Shown in pieces: positions 26,536 to 33,363 of a stretch of 33,363 bases of DNA (positions are counted from its first letter, which is position 1; every line of letters starts with the position of its first letter). The translations under genes were made by a program, and so were the position numbers. Location of the stretch: positions 1 to 33,363 of the forward strand of contig NZ_JBHZSG010000041.1 of the NCBI RefSeq assembly GCF_043642205.1, read 5' to 3'. The stretch is from Thalassotalea_A litorea. GTDB lineage: Bacteria; Pseudomonadota; Gammaproteobacteria; Enterobacterales; Alteromonadaceae. The notes under the pieces are model-generated. The model was given only the letters and a program-made list of their open reading frames with translations. It was not told the origin of the DNA and searched no databases.

Positions 26536-27195
26536 ATGGCATTAACAAGAAAACAAATTGCTATGCGTGTTGCGAAAGAGTTTAACGACGGTGATTACAT
26601 CAATTTGGGAATAGGTATTCCGACACTTGCTGCTAACTATATACCTGATGGTGTAGAAGTGATGTTGCAATCTGAAAATGGGTTGCTAGGAATGGGGCCA
26701 TACCCAGATAAAGACAATGTCGATGCAGATATGATAAACGCCGGTAAAGAAACCGTCACCGCTGCCACTGGAGCGGCTATTTTTAGTTCTGCACAATCTT
26801 TTGCCATGATTCGTGGTGGTCATGTTGATGTAACCGTGCTTGGCGCTTTCGAAGTCGATCAACAAGGAAATATCGCATCATACATGATCCCTGGGAAGTT
26901 AGTTAAAGGTATGGGAGGTGCTATGGATTTAGTTGCTGGCGCTGAAAATATTATCGTCACAATGACACATGCAAGCAAGGACGGAGAGTCTAAATTAATG
27001 GCTAAATGCTCGCTACCTTTAACAGGCGTTAACTGTATCACCAAAGTTATTACCGATTTGGCTTACCTTGAAATTGCCAATGGAGAGTTTGTTCTAAGAG
27101 AGAGAGCTCCTGGCGTTTCAGTTGAAGAGATAGTCGCCAAAACCGCGGGCACACTTGTCGTTCCGGGAGACATCCCTGAAATGTTATTCGATTGA
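26536..27195 (+). CDS. scoB: 3-oxoacid CoA-transferase subunit B
   Basis: Beta subunit (219 residues) of the same enzyme. It carries the catalytic glutamate in SENGLLGMGPYP (Glu47), which forms the glutamyl-CoA thioester intermediate, with GIGIPTLAANYI and GAMDLVAGAENIIVTM also typical. Length is normal for a separate B subunit. AAAGG precedes the ATG. The GH2 gene begins 12 bases after its stop, close enough for one transcript. Together with subunit A it would feed a keto acid into central metabolism as its CoA thioester, which thiolase would then cleave. No thiolase gene is present in this window. Confidence 0.9.
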   Translation: MALTRKQIAMRVAKEFNDGDYINLGIGIPTLAANYIPDGVEVMLQSENGLLGMGPYPDKDNVDADMINAGKETVTAATGAAIFSSAQSFAMIRGGHVDVTVLGAFEVDQQGNIASYMIPGKLVKGMGGAMDLVAGAENIIVTMTHASKDGESKLMAKCSLPLTGVNCITKVITDLAYLEIANGEFVLRERAPGVSVEEIVAKTAGTLVVPGDIPEMLFD

Positions 27196-27207
27196 ACGGA
27201 AACGATA

Positions 27208-30200
27208 ATGAAACGCTTAACTATTTTACTTACATTTTTAATCGCACAATTTAATACACTTAGCCTTAACGCAAAGCAATCAGAATACTGGCAAGATTTA
27301 AGTATTTATAAAGTTAACACAGAGCTACCTCGCGCAACTTTCATTCCATTTGATAGTGCTGATAAACTCAAAGCCGATAACTATAGTCACTCACCTTATT
27401 ACAGATTATTAAACGATAACTGGAAGTTTTTATGGTCAGCTAATCCAGCTGCGGTGCCGGACAACTTTTACGCAATAGAGTTTGAAGACTTGTCTTGGGA
27501 TCAACTCCCAGTGCCAAGCAATTGGCAAATGCACGGCTATGATTATCCAATATATAGCAATATCAAATATCCTTTTCCTAAAAATCCGCCTTATGTACCA
27601 AGCGATGATAATCCTACCGGGGTTTACCGGAAAACGTTCCAAATACCGCCAGAATGGGAAAATAAACAAGTATTTATTCACTTTGGAGCAGTAAATTCAG
27701 CATTTTATTTATACGTAAATGGGCAACAAGTGGGTTACAGTGAAGGGTCTAAGACTCCAGCAGAATTTAATATCACAGAGTATTTGCAACCCGACGAGAA
27801 TTTATTGGCGGTAAAAGTGATTCGATTTAGTGACGGTAGTTACTTAGAAGATCAGGATTTTTGGCGAGTATCCGGAATTGAACGTGACGTATTTTTGTTT
27901 ACTACGCCAAATGCATACTTGAGGGACTTCTTTGCAAAAACAACCCTATCAGATAATTATCAAAATGGTCAGCTGGATTTATCACTTGCTTTTGAAAACA
28001 ATGACGCACTGGCTAAGCAGTTAACTGTTGATATTGAATTAAGCGAGGCTGAGACTAGTAAACCTGTCGTAAAAGATAGACGTACAGTCACAATCTTGTC
28101 CAATCAGCAACATGAGATAAATACGAAGCTGACTGTTAAGCATGTCAATGCCTGGTCGGCAGAAACGCCTAGTCTCTATCAGCTTTCACTGAAAATAAGT
28201 TATCAAGATGGCACTCCGTCTCAATATATCGGTGAACAGATCGGATTTAAAAAAGTCGAGCTTAGCGATGGTCAACTTTTGTTAAATGGTAAAGCTCTAT
28301 TATTGAAAGGCGTTAATCGTCATGAACACAACGAGCGCACAGCACACGTAGTGAGTAAAGAAGACATGCTTGCTGACGTTAAAATGTTTAAAGAAAATAA
28401 TATTAATGCTGTTCGCACGTCTCATTACCCGAATGACCCGTACTTTTACCACCTAGCTGATAAATATGGTTTATATGTAATAAATGAGGCCAACATAGAG
28501 TCGCACGGGTTTTATTATGAGCCAGAGGATACACCTGCAAATAAACCTGAATTTGAAGCGATGCATTTAGCTCGAATACAGCAAATGGTCGAGCGCGATA
28601 AAAACCATCCATCGATAACTTTTTGGTCGATGGGAAACGAAGCGGGTGATGGCTTAACCTTTGTAAAAGGTTACGATTGGCTAAAACAACGAGACGACTC
28701 TCGATTAACAATCTACGAAAGAGCCGAACAGAAATCCATTTACACTAAAGACACTCGACCTCATCAAGATGCCGTCACATGGATGTATGCATCAATGGAC
28801 TGGATTAAGCAACAATATTTGGGACATTATCCCAATCGACCATTTTTCTGGATAGAGTATTCCCATGCGATGGGGAACTCTAGTGGCAACTTTAAAGACT
28901 ACTGGGACACTGTTCGCAATGAAAGACAGTTGCAAGGCGGCTTTATATGGGACTGGATGGATCAAGGCTTAATCACACAAAACCATAATGGAGAAGAGTT
29001 TTGGGGATATGGTGGAGACTTTGAACCTGAAGGCGTGCATCACGATAATAACTTTTGCTTAAACGGGTTAGTAAATCCGGATAGGACGCCTCATCCAGCA
29101 CTTTTTGAAGTTAAAAAGGTTTACCAAGACTTTCACTTTGCTAAACAATCAAAGTCGACGTTCAGTATTTATAATGAACGTTTCTTTGCTGATTCATCTG
29201 ATGTGAGCATCAAATGGCGCCTTATTGAAGATGGCAAAGTGATTAAAGAAGGTATCGTCAACAAAGAAGTTCGAGCTCAAAGCACTGCATTGATAGATTT
29301 AGCCAGTCAATTACCAAAGTTTAAAAAGGGCAAAGAGTATTTCATTAATTTCTATGCTTATGCCAAAGAAGGGTTACCGATAATCGATGCAGGCCACTTA
29401 CTTTCAAGTGAGCAAATTCAATTACAAAAGGGTGAATTGAATAAGCTTACTACAGAAAATAAAGCCGGAATATCAATTGTTCGCGAGCGTGAGCAGACCG
29501 TTATTGACGCGGGAGAAACGTTAATAACGTTTGATCGATTAGGTTACCTATCTGGTTATCAGGTGAGAGAAACTCAACTAATCAAACAACCTCTTAAGTT
29601 TAATTTGTGGCGAGCGCCGACAGACAATGATTTTGGAGGAGATGAAAATGCCTACGTAATTAAGGCGCAGCCCTGGAAAAGAGCAACTTATAATCAAAAA
29701 GCGCTTGGTATAAGAGTCATTTCGCACACGGACAAACTTCTTGTACTCGAACAACAAGTGGAATTGCAAGAAGTGGATTCAACGGTGAGCTACCGTTATA
29801 ACATCAGCAGCGATGGTGTCATTAAAGTTGATGTGGCATTTTCCTTTCATGGTGACCGAACTAAAAATTCATTTAGTTCGATACCGCGCATCGGTAGCAA
29901 TTTTCAATTGCTGAGTGAATTTGACAATGTCACCTATTATGGCCGGGGCCCGCATGAGAATTATTGGGATCGCAAAAGCTCATCATTTGTAGGGCTTTAT
30001 CAGGGCAAAGTTGAAGATCTGGCATTTAACTATATTCGCCCTCAGGAAAACGGCAACCGCAGTGATATACGCTGGGCTTCTTTCGTGAATAATGATGGCT
30101 TCGGCGTAAAAATATCCGGCCTCCCGACGTTTGATTTTAGCGCACATCATCAACCATTACAGGACTTTGACCCAGGCATTAAAAAAGCCCAGCGTCACTA

Positions 30201-30411
30201 TATTGATATTGTGAAAAAAGACTTAGTTAGTGTGAATGTGGATTATAAGCAAACGGGGGTCGGTGGCGACAATAGCTGGGGCGCAACCGCATGGGAAAAA
30301 TATCAATTGATGCCAAAAGATTATCAATACTCATTCTTACTGAGTCCTATTGTTCAACAGTCAGTTTCAATCGGAAAGACAGTCAGGATAGGTACTCATA
30401 ACGATCTATAG
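27208..30411 (+). CDS. Exported LacZ-type GH2 beta-galactosidase (second copy)
   Basis: GH2 enzyme of 1067 residues with the same five-domain LacZ layout as the gene at 8116 and a signal peptide ending near LNAKQ. Acid/base Glu478 (FWSMGNEAGDG) and nucleophile Glu550 (WIEYSHAMGN) are present. The SYLEDQDFWRVSGIERD and RTSHYPND motifs keep the usual residues, so its active site looks more canonical than the first copy's. One change is Asn426 where most relatives have Asp (INEANIESHG). It lies 12 bases after scoB and 49 bases before the galactose symporter. The pair would split terminal galactose in the periplasm and import it. The two GH2 copies are diverged paralogues and may prefer different linkages or chain lengths. 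Confidence 0.9.
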   Translation: MKRLTILLTFLIAQFNTLSLNAKQSEYWQDLSIYKVNTELPRATFIPFDSADKLKADNYSHSPYYRLLNDNWKFLWSANPAAVPDNFYAIEFEDLSWDQLPVPSNWQMHGYDYPIYSNIKYPFPKNPPYVPSDDNPTGVYRKTFQIPPEWENKQVFIHFGAVNSAFYLYVNGQQVGYSEGSKTPAEFNITEYLQPDENLLAVKVIRFSDGSYLEDQDFWRVSGIERDVFLFTTPNAYLRDFFAKTTLSDNYQNGQLDLSLAFENNDALAKQLTVDIELSEAETSKPVVKDRRTVTILSNQQHEINTKLTVKHVNAWSAETPSLYQLSLKISYQDGTPSQYIGEQIGFKKVELSDGQLLLNGKALLLKGVNRHEHNERTAHVVSKEDMLADVKMFKENNINAVRTSHYPNDPYFYHLADKYGLYVINEANIESHGFYYEPEDTPANKPEFEAMHLARIQQMVERDKNHPSITFWSMGNEAGDGLTFVKGYDWLKQRDDSRLTIYERAEQKSIYTKDTRPHQDAVTWMYASMDWIKQQYLGHYPNRPFFWIEYSHAMGNSSGNFKDYWDTVRNERQLQGGFIWDWMDQGLITQNHNGEEFWGYGGDFEPEGVHHDNNFCLNGLVNPDRTPHPALFEVKKVYQDFHFAKQSKSTFSIYNERFFADSSDVSIKWRLIEDGKVIKEGIVNKEVRAQSTALIDLASQLPKFKKGKEYFINFYAYAKEGLPIIDAGHLLSSEQIQLQKGELNKLTTENKAGISIVREREQTVIDAGETLITFDRLGYLSGYQVRETQLIKQPLKFNLWRAPTDNDFGGDENAYVIKAQPWKRATYNQKALGIRVISHTDKLLVLEQQVELQEVDSTVSYRYNISSDGVIKVDVAFSFHGDRTKNSFSSIPRIGSNFQLLSEFDNVTYYGRGPHENYWDRKSSSFVGLYQGKVEDLAFNYIRPQENGNRSDIRWASFVNNDGFGVKISGLPTFDFSAHHQPLQDFDPGIKKAQRHYIDIVKKDLVSVNVDYKQTGVGGDNSWGATAWEKYQLMPKDYQYSFLLSPIVQQSVSIGKTVRIGTHNDL

Positions 30412-30460
30412 TGGCCAATTAAAAAAGTGAAATAATTAAAAATAATATTAAGAGGTTAAT

Positions 30461-32023
30461 GTGAAGTTAGAAGTATTGGATATAGGTGTTTTTATCGCCT
30501 ACGTCATGGGGTTGCTGATTCTCGCCCTGTGGATATCAAGAGAGGACAAGCAAGGAGGGAAAAATACTGAAGACTACTTTCTCGCTTCTAAGGCTCTCCC
30601 CTGGTGGGCAATCGGTGCTTCTCTCATTGCATCAAATATATCAGCGGAACAGATTATTGGCATGTCAGGCTCTGGTTATGCAATTGGTTTGGCAATTGCG
30701 TCTTATGAATGGATGGCCGCTATCACGCTAATTATTGTCGGTAAATATATGTTACCGATATTTCTAAAAAATGGCATTTATACGATGCCACAATATTTAG
30801 AGCAGCGCTTTGATCACAAAGTTAAAACAACGTTAGCTTTATTTTGGTTGGGGGTTTATATCTTTGTTAATTTGACCGCAGTATTGTGGCTAGGTGGGTT
30901 AGCAATTGAAACGGTAGCGGGTGTTGACTGGATGTTTGGGATGATATTCCTCGCTGTATTTTCAATCGCTTATTCACTATATGGTGGTTTAAAAGCCGTA
31001 GCATACACAGACATATTGCAAGTAGTACTATTGGTATTTGGGGGGCTGTTCTTAAGTTATCTAGCATTGGATGCCGTTTCAGGTGGTCAAGGAGTCTTAG
31101 CTGGTTTTGGTGTGCTATCTGACCAAGCGCCAAACCACTTTGATATGATCTTGTCGCCAGAGAATTCTCATTATATGAGCCTGCCAGGTATTTCGGTATT
31201 GATAGGTGGTATGTGGGTTATGAATTTTAGTTATTGGGGCTTTAATCAATACATAATTCAACGAGCATTGGCGGCTAAAGATGTAAAAGAAGCACAGAAA
31301 GGCATTGCATTTGCGGCATATCTCAAGCTGCTAATGCCACTTATTGTGGTATTGCCAGGAATCGCGGCGGTCATTTTATACCCCGAACTGTCAGCACCTG
31401 ATCAAGCTTACCCTTCGATGATGTCGTTAATGCCTGTAGGGATAAAAGGGTTAGTATTTGCAGCACTAATCGCAGCTATTGTTTCATCGCTAGCATCGAT
31501 GACTAATAGTATATCGACAATCTTTACGATGGATATTTATGCGCGCTTAAAACCTGCGCAAACTGAACGTCACTACGTACATGTCGGACGTATTGCAGCG
31601 TTAGTATCATTGTCAATAGCACTTGTTGTGGCAGAACCTCTGCTAGGTAAATTTGATCAGGCATTTCAATACATTCAGGAGTTTACCGGATTTTTCACTC
31701 CGGGGATTGTAGTTATTTTTGTTATGGGAATGTTTTGGAGCAAGGCTAGCTCTAGTGGTGCACTAGCAGCAGCGATTGGTTCGGCACTATTTTCACTCGC
31801 ATTGAAGTTTTTATGGCCGCAGTTACCGTTTATGGATCGAGTTGGTTTGGTATTTTTATTGTGTTTAGGCGTATGTGTTGCTGTTTCGTTATTAACGCCG
31901 TCCCCTTCAAGTAATTCGAGTGTGAAATTAGAAGACGTGAACTTCGACACTAGTAAAGGGTTTAATATCGCCTCGCTTGGTGTTGTTTTGATTCTAATCG
32001 CCTTATATGCAACTTGGTGGTAA
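30461..32023 (+). CDS. Sodium/galactose symporter, vSGLT-like (SSS family)
   Basis: Inner-membrane Na+/solute symporter of 520 residues with about 14 membrane segments. It strongly resembles the V. parahaemolyticus Na+/galactose transporter vSGLT: NISAEQIIGMSGSGYAIG, IASYEWMAAITLIIVGKY and WGFNQYIIQR are near-identical stretches. With a constant offset of five, vSGLT sugar-site residues Gln69, Glu88, Asn260, Tyr263, Trp264 and Lys294 correspond to Gln64, Glu83, Asn255, Tyr258, Trp259 and Lys289 here. Ser91 becomes Ala86. QYIQEFTG keeps the later glutamine. The start is GTG, with AAGAGG six bases ahead. It is the last gene of the CoA-transferase-GH2 operon. No strong terminator follows. Galactose is the best-supported substrate; the vSGLT numbering is from memory. 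Confidence 0.9.
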   Translation: MKLEVLDIGVFIAYVMGLLILALWISREDKQGGKNTEDYFLASKALPWWAIGASLIASNISAEQIIGMSGSGYAIGLAIASYEWMAAITLIIVGKYMLPIFLKNGIYTMPQYLEQRFDHKVKTTLALFWLGVYIFVNLTAVLWLGGLAIETVAGVDWMFGMIFLAVFSIAYSLYGGLKAVAYTDILQVVLLVFGGLFLSYLALDAVSGGQGVLAGFGVLSDQAPNHFDMILSPENSHYMSLPGISVLIGGMWVMNFSYWGFNQYIIQRALAAKDVKEAQKGIAFAAYLKLLMPLIVVLPGIAAVILYPELSAPDQAYPSMMSLMPVGIKGLVFAALIAAIVSSLASMTNSISTIFTMDIYARLKPAQTERHYVHVGRIAALVSLSIALVVAEPLLGKFDQAFQYIQEFTGFFTPGIVVIFVMGMFWSKASSSGALAAAIGSALFSLALKFLWPQLPFMDRVGLVFLLCLGVCVAVSLLTPSPSSNSSVKLEDVNFDTSKGFNIASLGVVLILIALYATWW

Positions 32024-32420
32024 ACATACCAAAAAATAAAATTTGCATAGCATGAGGCTATACATACTATGCATCTGTTCTACGTATAAGCTGGAATTCT
32101 GACCTATACAGCCTTGTACATAAGTCTGAAGGGTAGCGACGTAATTTGTTCAGTTTAAATTTCGTGTAGTTCTGATTAAAAGGCTAGACTAAAGCATATA
32201 TTTACGCCAAAAATAAATTGTTTATATTCCACTCTGACAGTTCATTCAATAATTGATTCAACCCAAACTCTAAAGCTTCGCCGTATTAAACCCAGAAATG
32301 CTACAATTTTTTGGATCACGCTAAGAACGAAAATCTATCCCCATACAATTACGCCCCTACCTTCCGAAAACGGAGAACTCAAACCAGAAGACTTTTTGCT
32401 TTACTCTAGTGAGGTAGTAA
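32024..32420. other. Gene-poor stretch with possible mobile-element remnant
   Basis: About 400 bases after the symporter without a credible gene. A loose inverted repeat TGCATAG (32044-32050) with CTATGCA (32067-32073) may end the operon but has no T-run. A plus-strand frame open from about 32180 runs through the IS-like end (GELKPEDFLLYSSEV), has no ribosome site and matches nothing I recognise. It could be the decayed tail of a transposase, since this stretch is where the body of the right-hand element should lie. Confidence 0.35.
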
Positions 32421-32447
32421 TGTGGCCTAAATCACTATGCCACTACA
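32421..32447 (-). repeat. Second copy of the IS-like terminal repeat
   Basis: 24 of 27 bases match positions 51-77, in the same orientation, with similarity ending at the TGTA edge. The edge falls exactly where a tail-sheath reading frame breaks off, which supports it being the tip of an inserted element. The next 50 bases inward differ from the left copy, so the two are either opposite ends or ends of related but different elements. No opposite end at a sensible distance was found. Confidence 0.5.
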
Positions 32448-32619
32448 CTCCAAACTGGCTGACATACTCATTCCAAGAACCGATAAGTGAGGGGGTATTT
32501 ACAGGGCCTCTGAAGGCTTTTCCAATAAAGGCTGCCGTTGATGTGGAGACACCCTCGATTGGTCTAGAGCCACTTGGGGTTTCTTCTAGATATACACCGG
32601 GACGTAAATGATTAGGCAT
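32443..32619 (-). pseudogene. 5' fragment of a contractile-tail sheath gene
   Basis: The minus strand from an ATG at 32619 encodes 58 residues beginning MPNHLRPGVYLEE, then SGSRPIEGVSTSTAAFIG, RGPVNTP and LIGSWNEYVSQFG. This is the conserved N-terminus of phage-tail-type sheath proteins, especially those of extracellular contractile injection systems and related tailocins, which are usually 400 residues or longer. The frame hits a TAG one codon after SQFG, inside the IS-like repeat. The gene is therefore cut off by the insertion, and the remainder is not in this window. The ribosome site is weak (GGAAA). No baseplate, tube or other tail gene is nearby. It is a remnant and not functional. Confidence 0.8.
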
Positions 32620-32987
32620 ATTGAATTTCCAATTTCACTAACAGTATATTGATTCTATTTTAATCATAGTTTAATGTCTTCTTTCTTTATTGCTCGAGAA
32701 CTACCAAGAGATTTTCCATGGGTCTTTCGAACCAAACTACGCTTTTAAACGCTGACATTTGACTAATTTTCATTTTAGAACTTCTCTAATGAAAATGGTT
32801 ATCTAACTACAATATGTTGTACCCAGCCCCTTACGCTTTGAGGCCCCCCAAAGGCCTCCATTCGAACCATTTTTCTCGCTTTTCAATGGAGCAAGATTGT
32901 TTAAGAATTCTCAACTGTTATACTAATCAGAAGGTTACAGAGTTGTTATGTTTAGCTAAGCGTTGTTAAATGTAGTTATCATTTTTC
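32620..32987. other. Non-coding stretch between sheath remnant and tRNA fragment
   Basis: No credible gene. One G+C-rich hairpin, GAGGCC (32840-32845) with GGCCTC (32853-32858), has no T-run. On the model of an integrated element this would be its terminal non-coding DNA, including the sheath gene's promoter on the minus strand. No 5' half of a tRNA is present. Confidence 0.4.
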
Positions 32988-33039
32988 AAAATCCGTTGCC
33001 TTTGCGGGCGTGCCGGTTCAAGTCCGGCTTCCGGTACCA
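32988..33039 (+). other. 3' fragment of tRNA-Leu (probably UAA): candidate attachment site
   Basis: The 52 bases begin in the anticodon loop (AAAA), continue through the 3' anticodon stem TCCGT and a long class-II variable arm (GCC-TTTGCG-GGC). Then come the T-arm GCCGG-TTCAAGT-CCGGC (33012-33028), the acceptor strand TTCCGGT, discriminator A and encoded CCA (33037-33039). The long variable arm and the AAAA-TCCGT context point to tRNA-Leu(UAA). The D-arm, 5' acceptor strand and anticodon are missing upstream, so it is not a working tRNA. Tyrosine integrases commonly use the 3' part of tRNA genes, leaving such a copy at the far end of the element. No integrase gene is in the window. Confidence 0.75.
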
Positions 33040-33068
33040 ATCTCGATCTCGATAGAGAGAGAACTTTA

Positions 33069-33092
33069 AACCTAGCATTGCTAGGTTTTTTT
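33069..33092 (+). terminator. Rho-independent terminator after the tRNA fragment
   Basis: Stem AACCTAGC/GCTAGGTT with loop ATT, followed by TTTTT. It lies 30 bases past the CCA. It is the kind of terminator expected behind an intact tRNA gene, suggesting that this side of the fragment is original chromosome. Confidence 0.85.
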
Positions 33093-33363
33093 GTATCCAG
33101 GCGTTACCCATTTTCTCCTTTCAATCTTTATACCATCATATCTGGCGTGGCCCGCGGTAAATCTATCCGTGTTCAGCATACGCTGTCTTGATAGTCATCG
33201 TGAGAATGGCATTGCGTGCAACATTCACGCCCCATGGTTGTTATACCAATCACATTAAGTTTGTGCACAACTCAGAGTTAGGGCAAAGGTTCAGTTACCA
33301 CATAGATTTTATTGATATAGTCATTCTATATTAATGAAATATAGGGCCGTAAATGGACCTTAA
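33093..33363. other. Non-coding end of window with a repeat-like stretch
   Basis: No gene is seen. From about 33240 the text (TTATACCAATCACATTAAG, then ATATAG-TCATT-CTATAT at about 33317-33333) has the look of the short repeated palindromic elements found between genes in Alteromonadales. The second copy needed to prove a repeat is not in this window. Confidence 0.3.

Noticed and set aside
32165..32447. A small element with TGTAGT (32165) as the opposite end of the IS-like repeat
   Set aside because: Only the first six bases match well, the rest needs gaps, and no target duplication flanks the pair.
32396..32611. Plus-strand frame of 71 residues starting at TTG
   Set aside because: It lacks a ribosome site and is the shadow of the minus-strand sheath fragment and the IS-like end.
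32840..32858. GAGGCC/GGCCTC hairpin as a terminator
   Set aside because: No T-run on either strand and no gene ending beside it.
33240..33363. Named repeat element (MITE) call
   Set aside because: Looks like a dispersed intergenic repeat, but only one copy is visible and its edges cannot be set.
1..33363. CRISPR array, rRNA, intact tRNA, integrase or complete transposase
   Set aside because: None was seen on either strand; only the tRNA fragment and the two IS-like ends hint at mobile DNA.

Overview
The window looks like accessory chromosome of a marine gammaproteobacterium, most likely of the order Alteromonadales. This rests on low to moderate G+C, TonB-dependent receptors next to glycoside hydrolases, a TPR-sulfotransferase, a Na+/galactose symporter very like that of Vibrio parahaemolyticus, and a bacterial tRNA-Leu fragment. 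No marker gene fixes the genus. Names come from motifs read by eye, with no database search.

Positions 1-12.2k hold a divergent polysaccharide-use locus. On the minus strand a SusE/SusF-like surface lipoprotein precedes a large TonB-dependent receptor. On the plus strand a secreted GH30 enzyme (endo-beta-1,6-galactanase type, with PKD, PA14 and a C-terminal sorting tail), a LacZ-type GH2 beta-galactosidase and an alpha/beta-hydrolase esterase form a tight operon. A modular SGNH (CE2-like) esterase converges on it from 14.5k. The likely substrate is a beta-1,6-linked galactan such as type II arabinogalactan side chains.

Positions 14.7k-18.1k encode a BCCT transporter and a CocE/NonD-type hydrolase (overlapping genes). 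Positions 18.3k-22.5k carry a minus-strand operon of a second TonB-dependent receptor, an SDR dehydrogenase and a quinone-oxidoreductase-like enzyme. A TPR-sulfotransferase and a divergent LysR regulator follow. The LysR gene is followed by an operon of 3-oxoacid CoA-transferase subunits A and B, a second LacZ-type GH2 enzyme and a galactose symporter. The dyad GTTTAG-N5-CTAAAC lies before both the second receptor operon and the CoA-transferase operon, so these two units may form one LysR regulon.

The right end (32.0k-33.36k) carries mobile-DNA scars. There is a 27-bp insertion-sequence-like end that also occurs, in the same orientation, at position 51. There is the first 58 codons of a contractile-tail sheath gene cut off at that end. 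There is also a 52-nt 3' fragment of tRNA-Leu followed by a terminator, as expected for the far attachment site of a tRNA-integrated island. The reading offered is a galactan locus brought by, or inserted into, a decayed element that integrated at tRNA-Leu.
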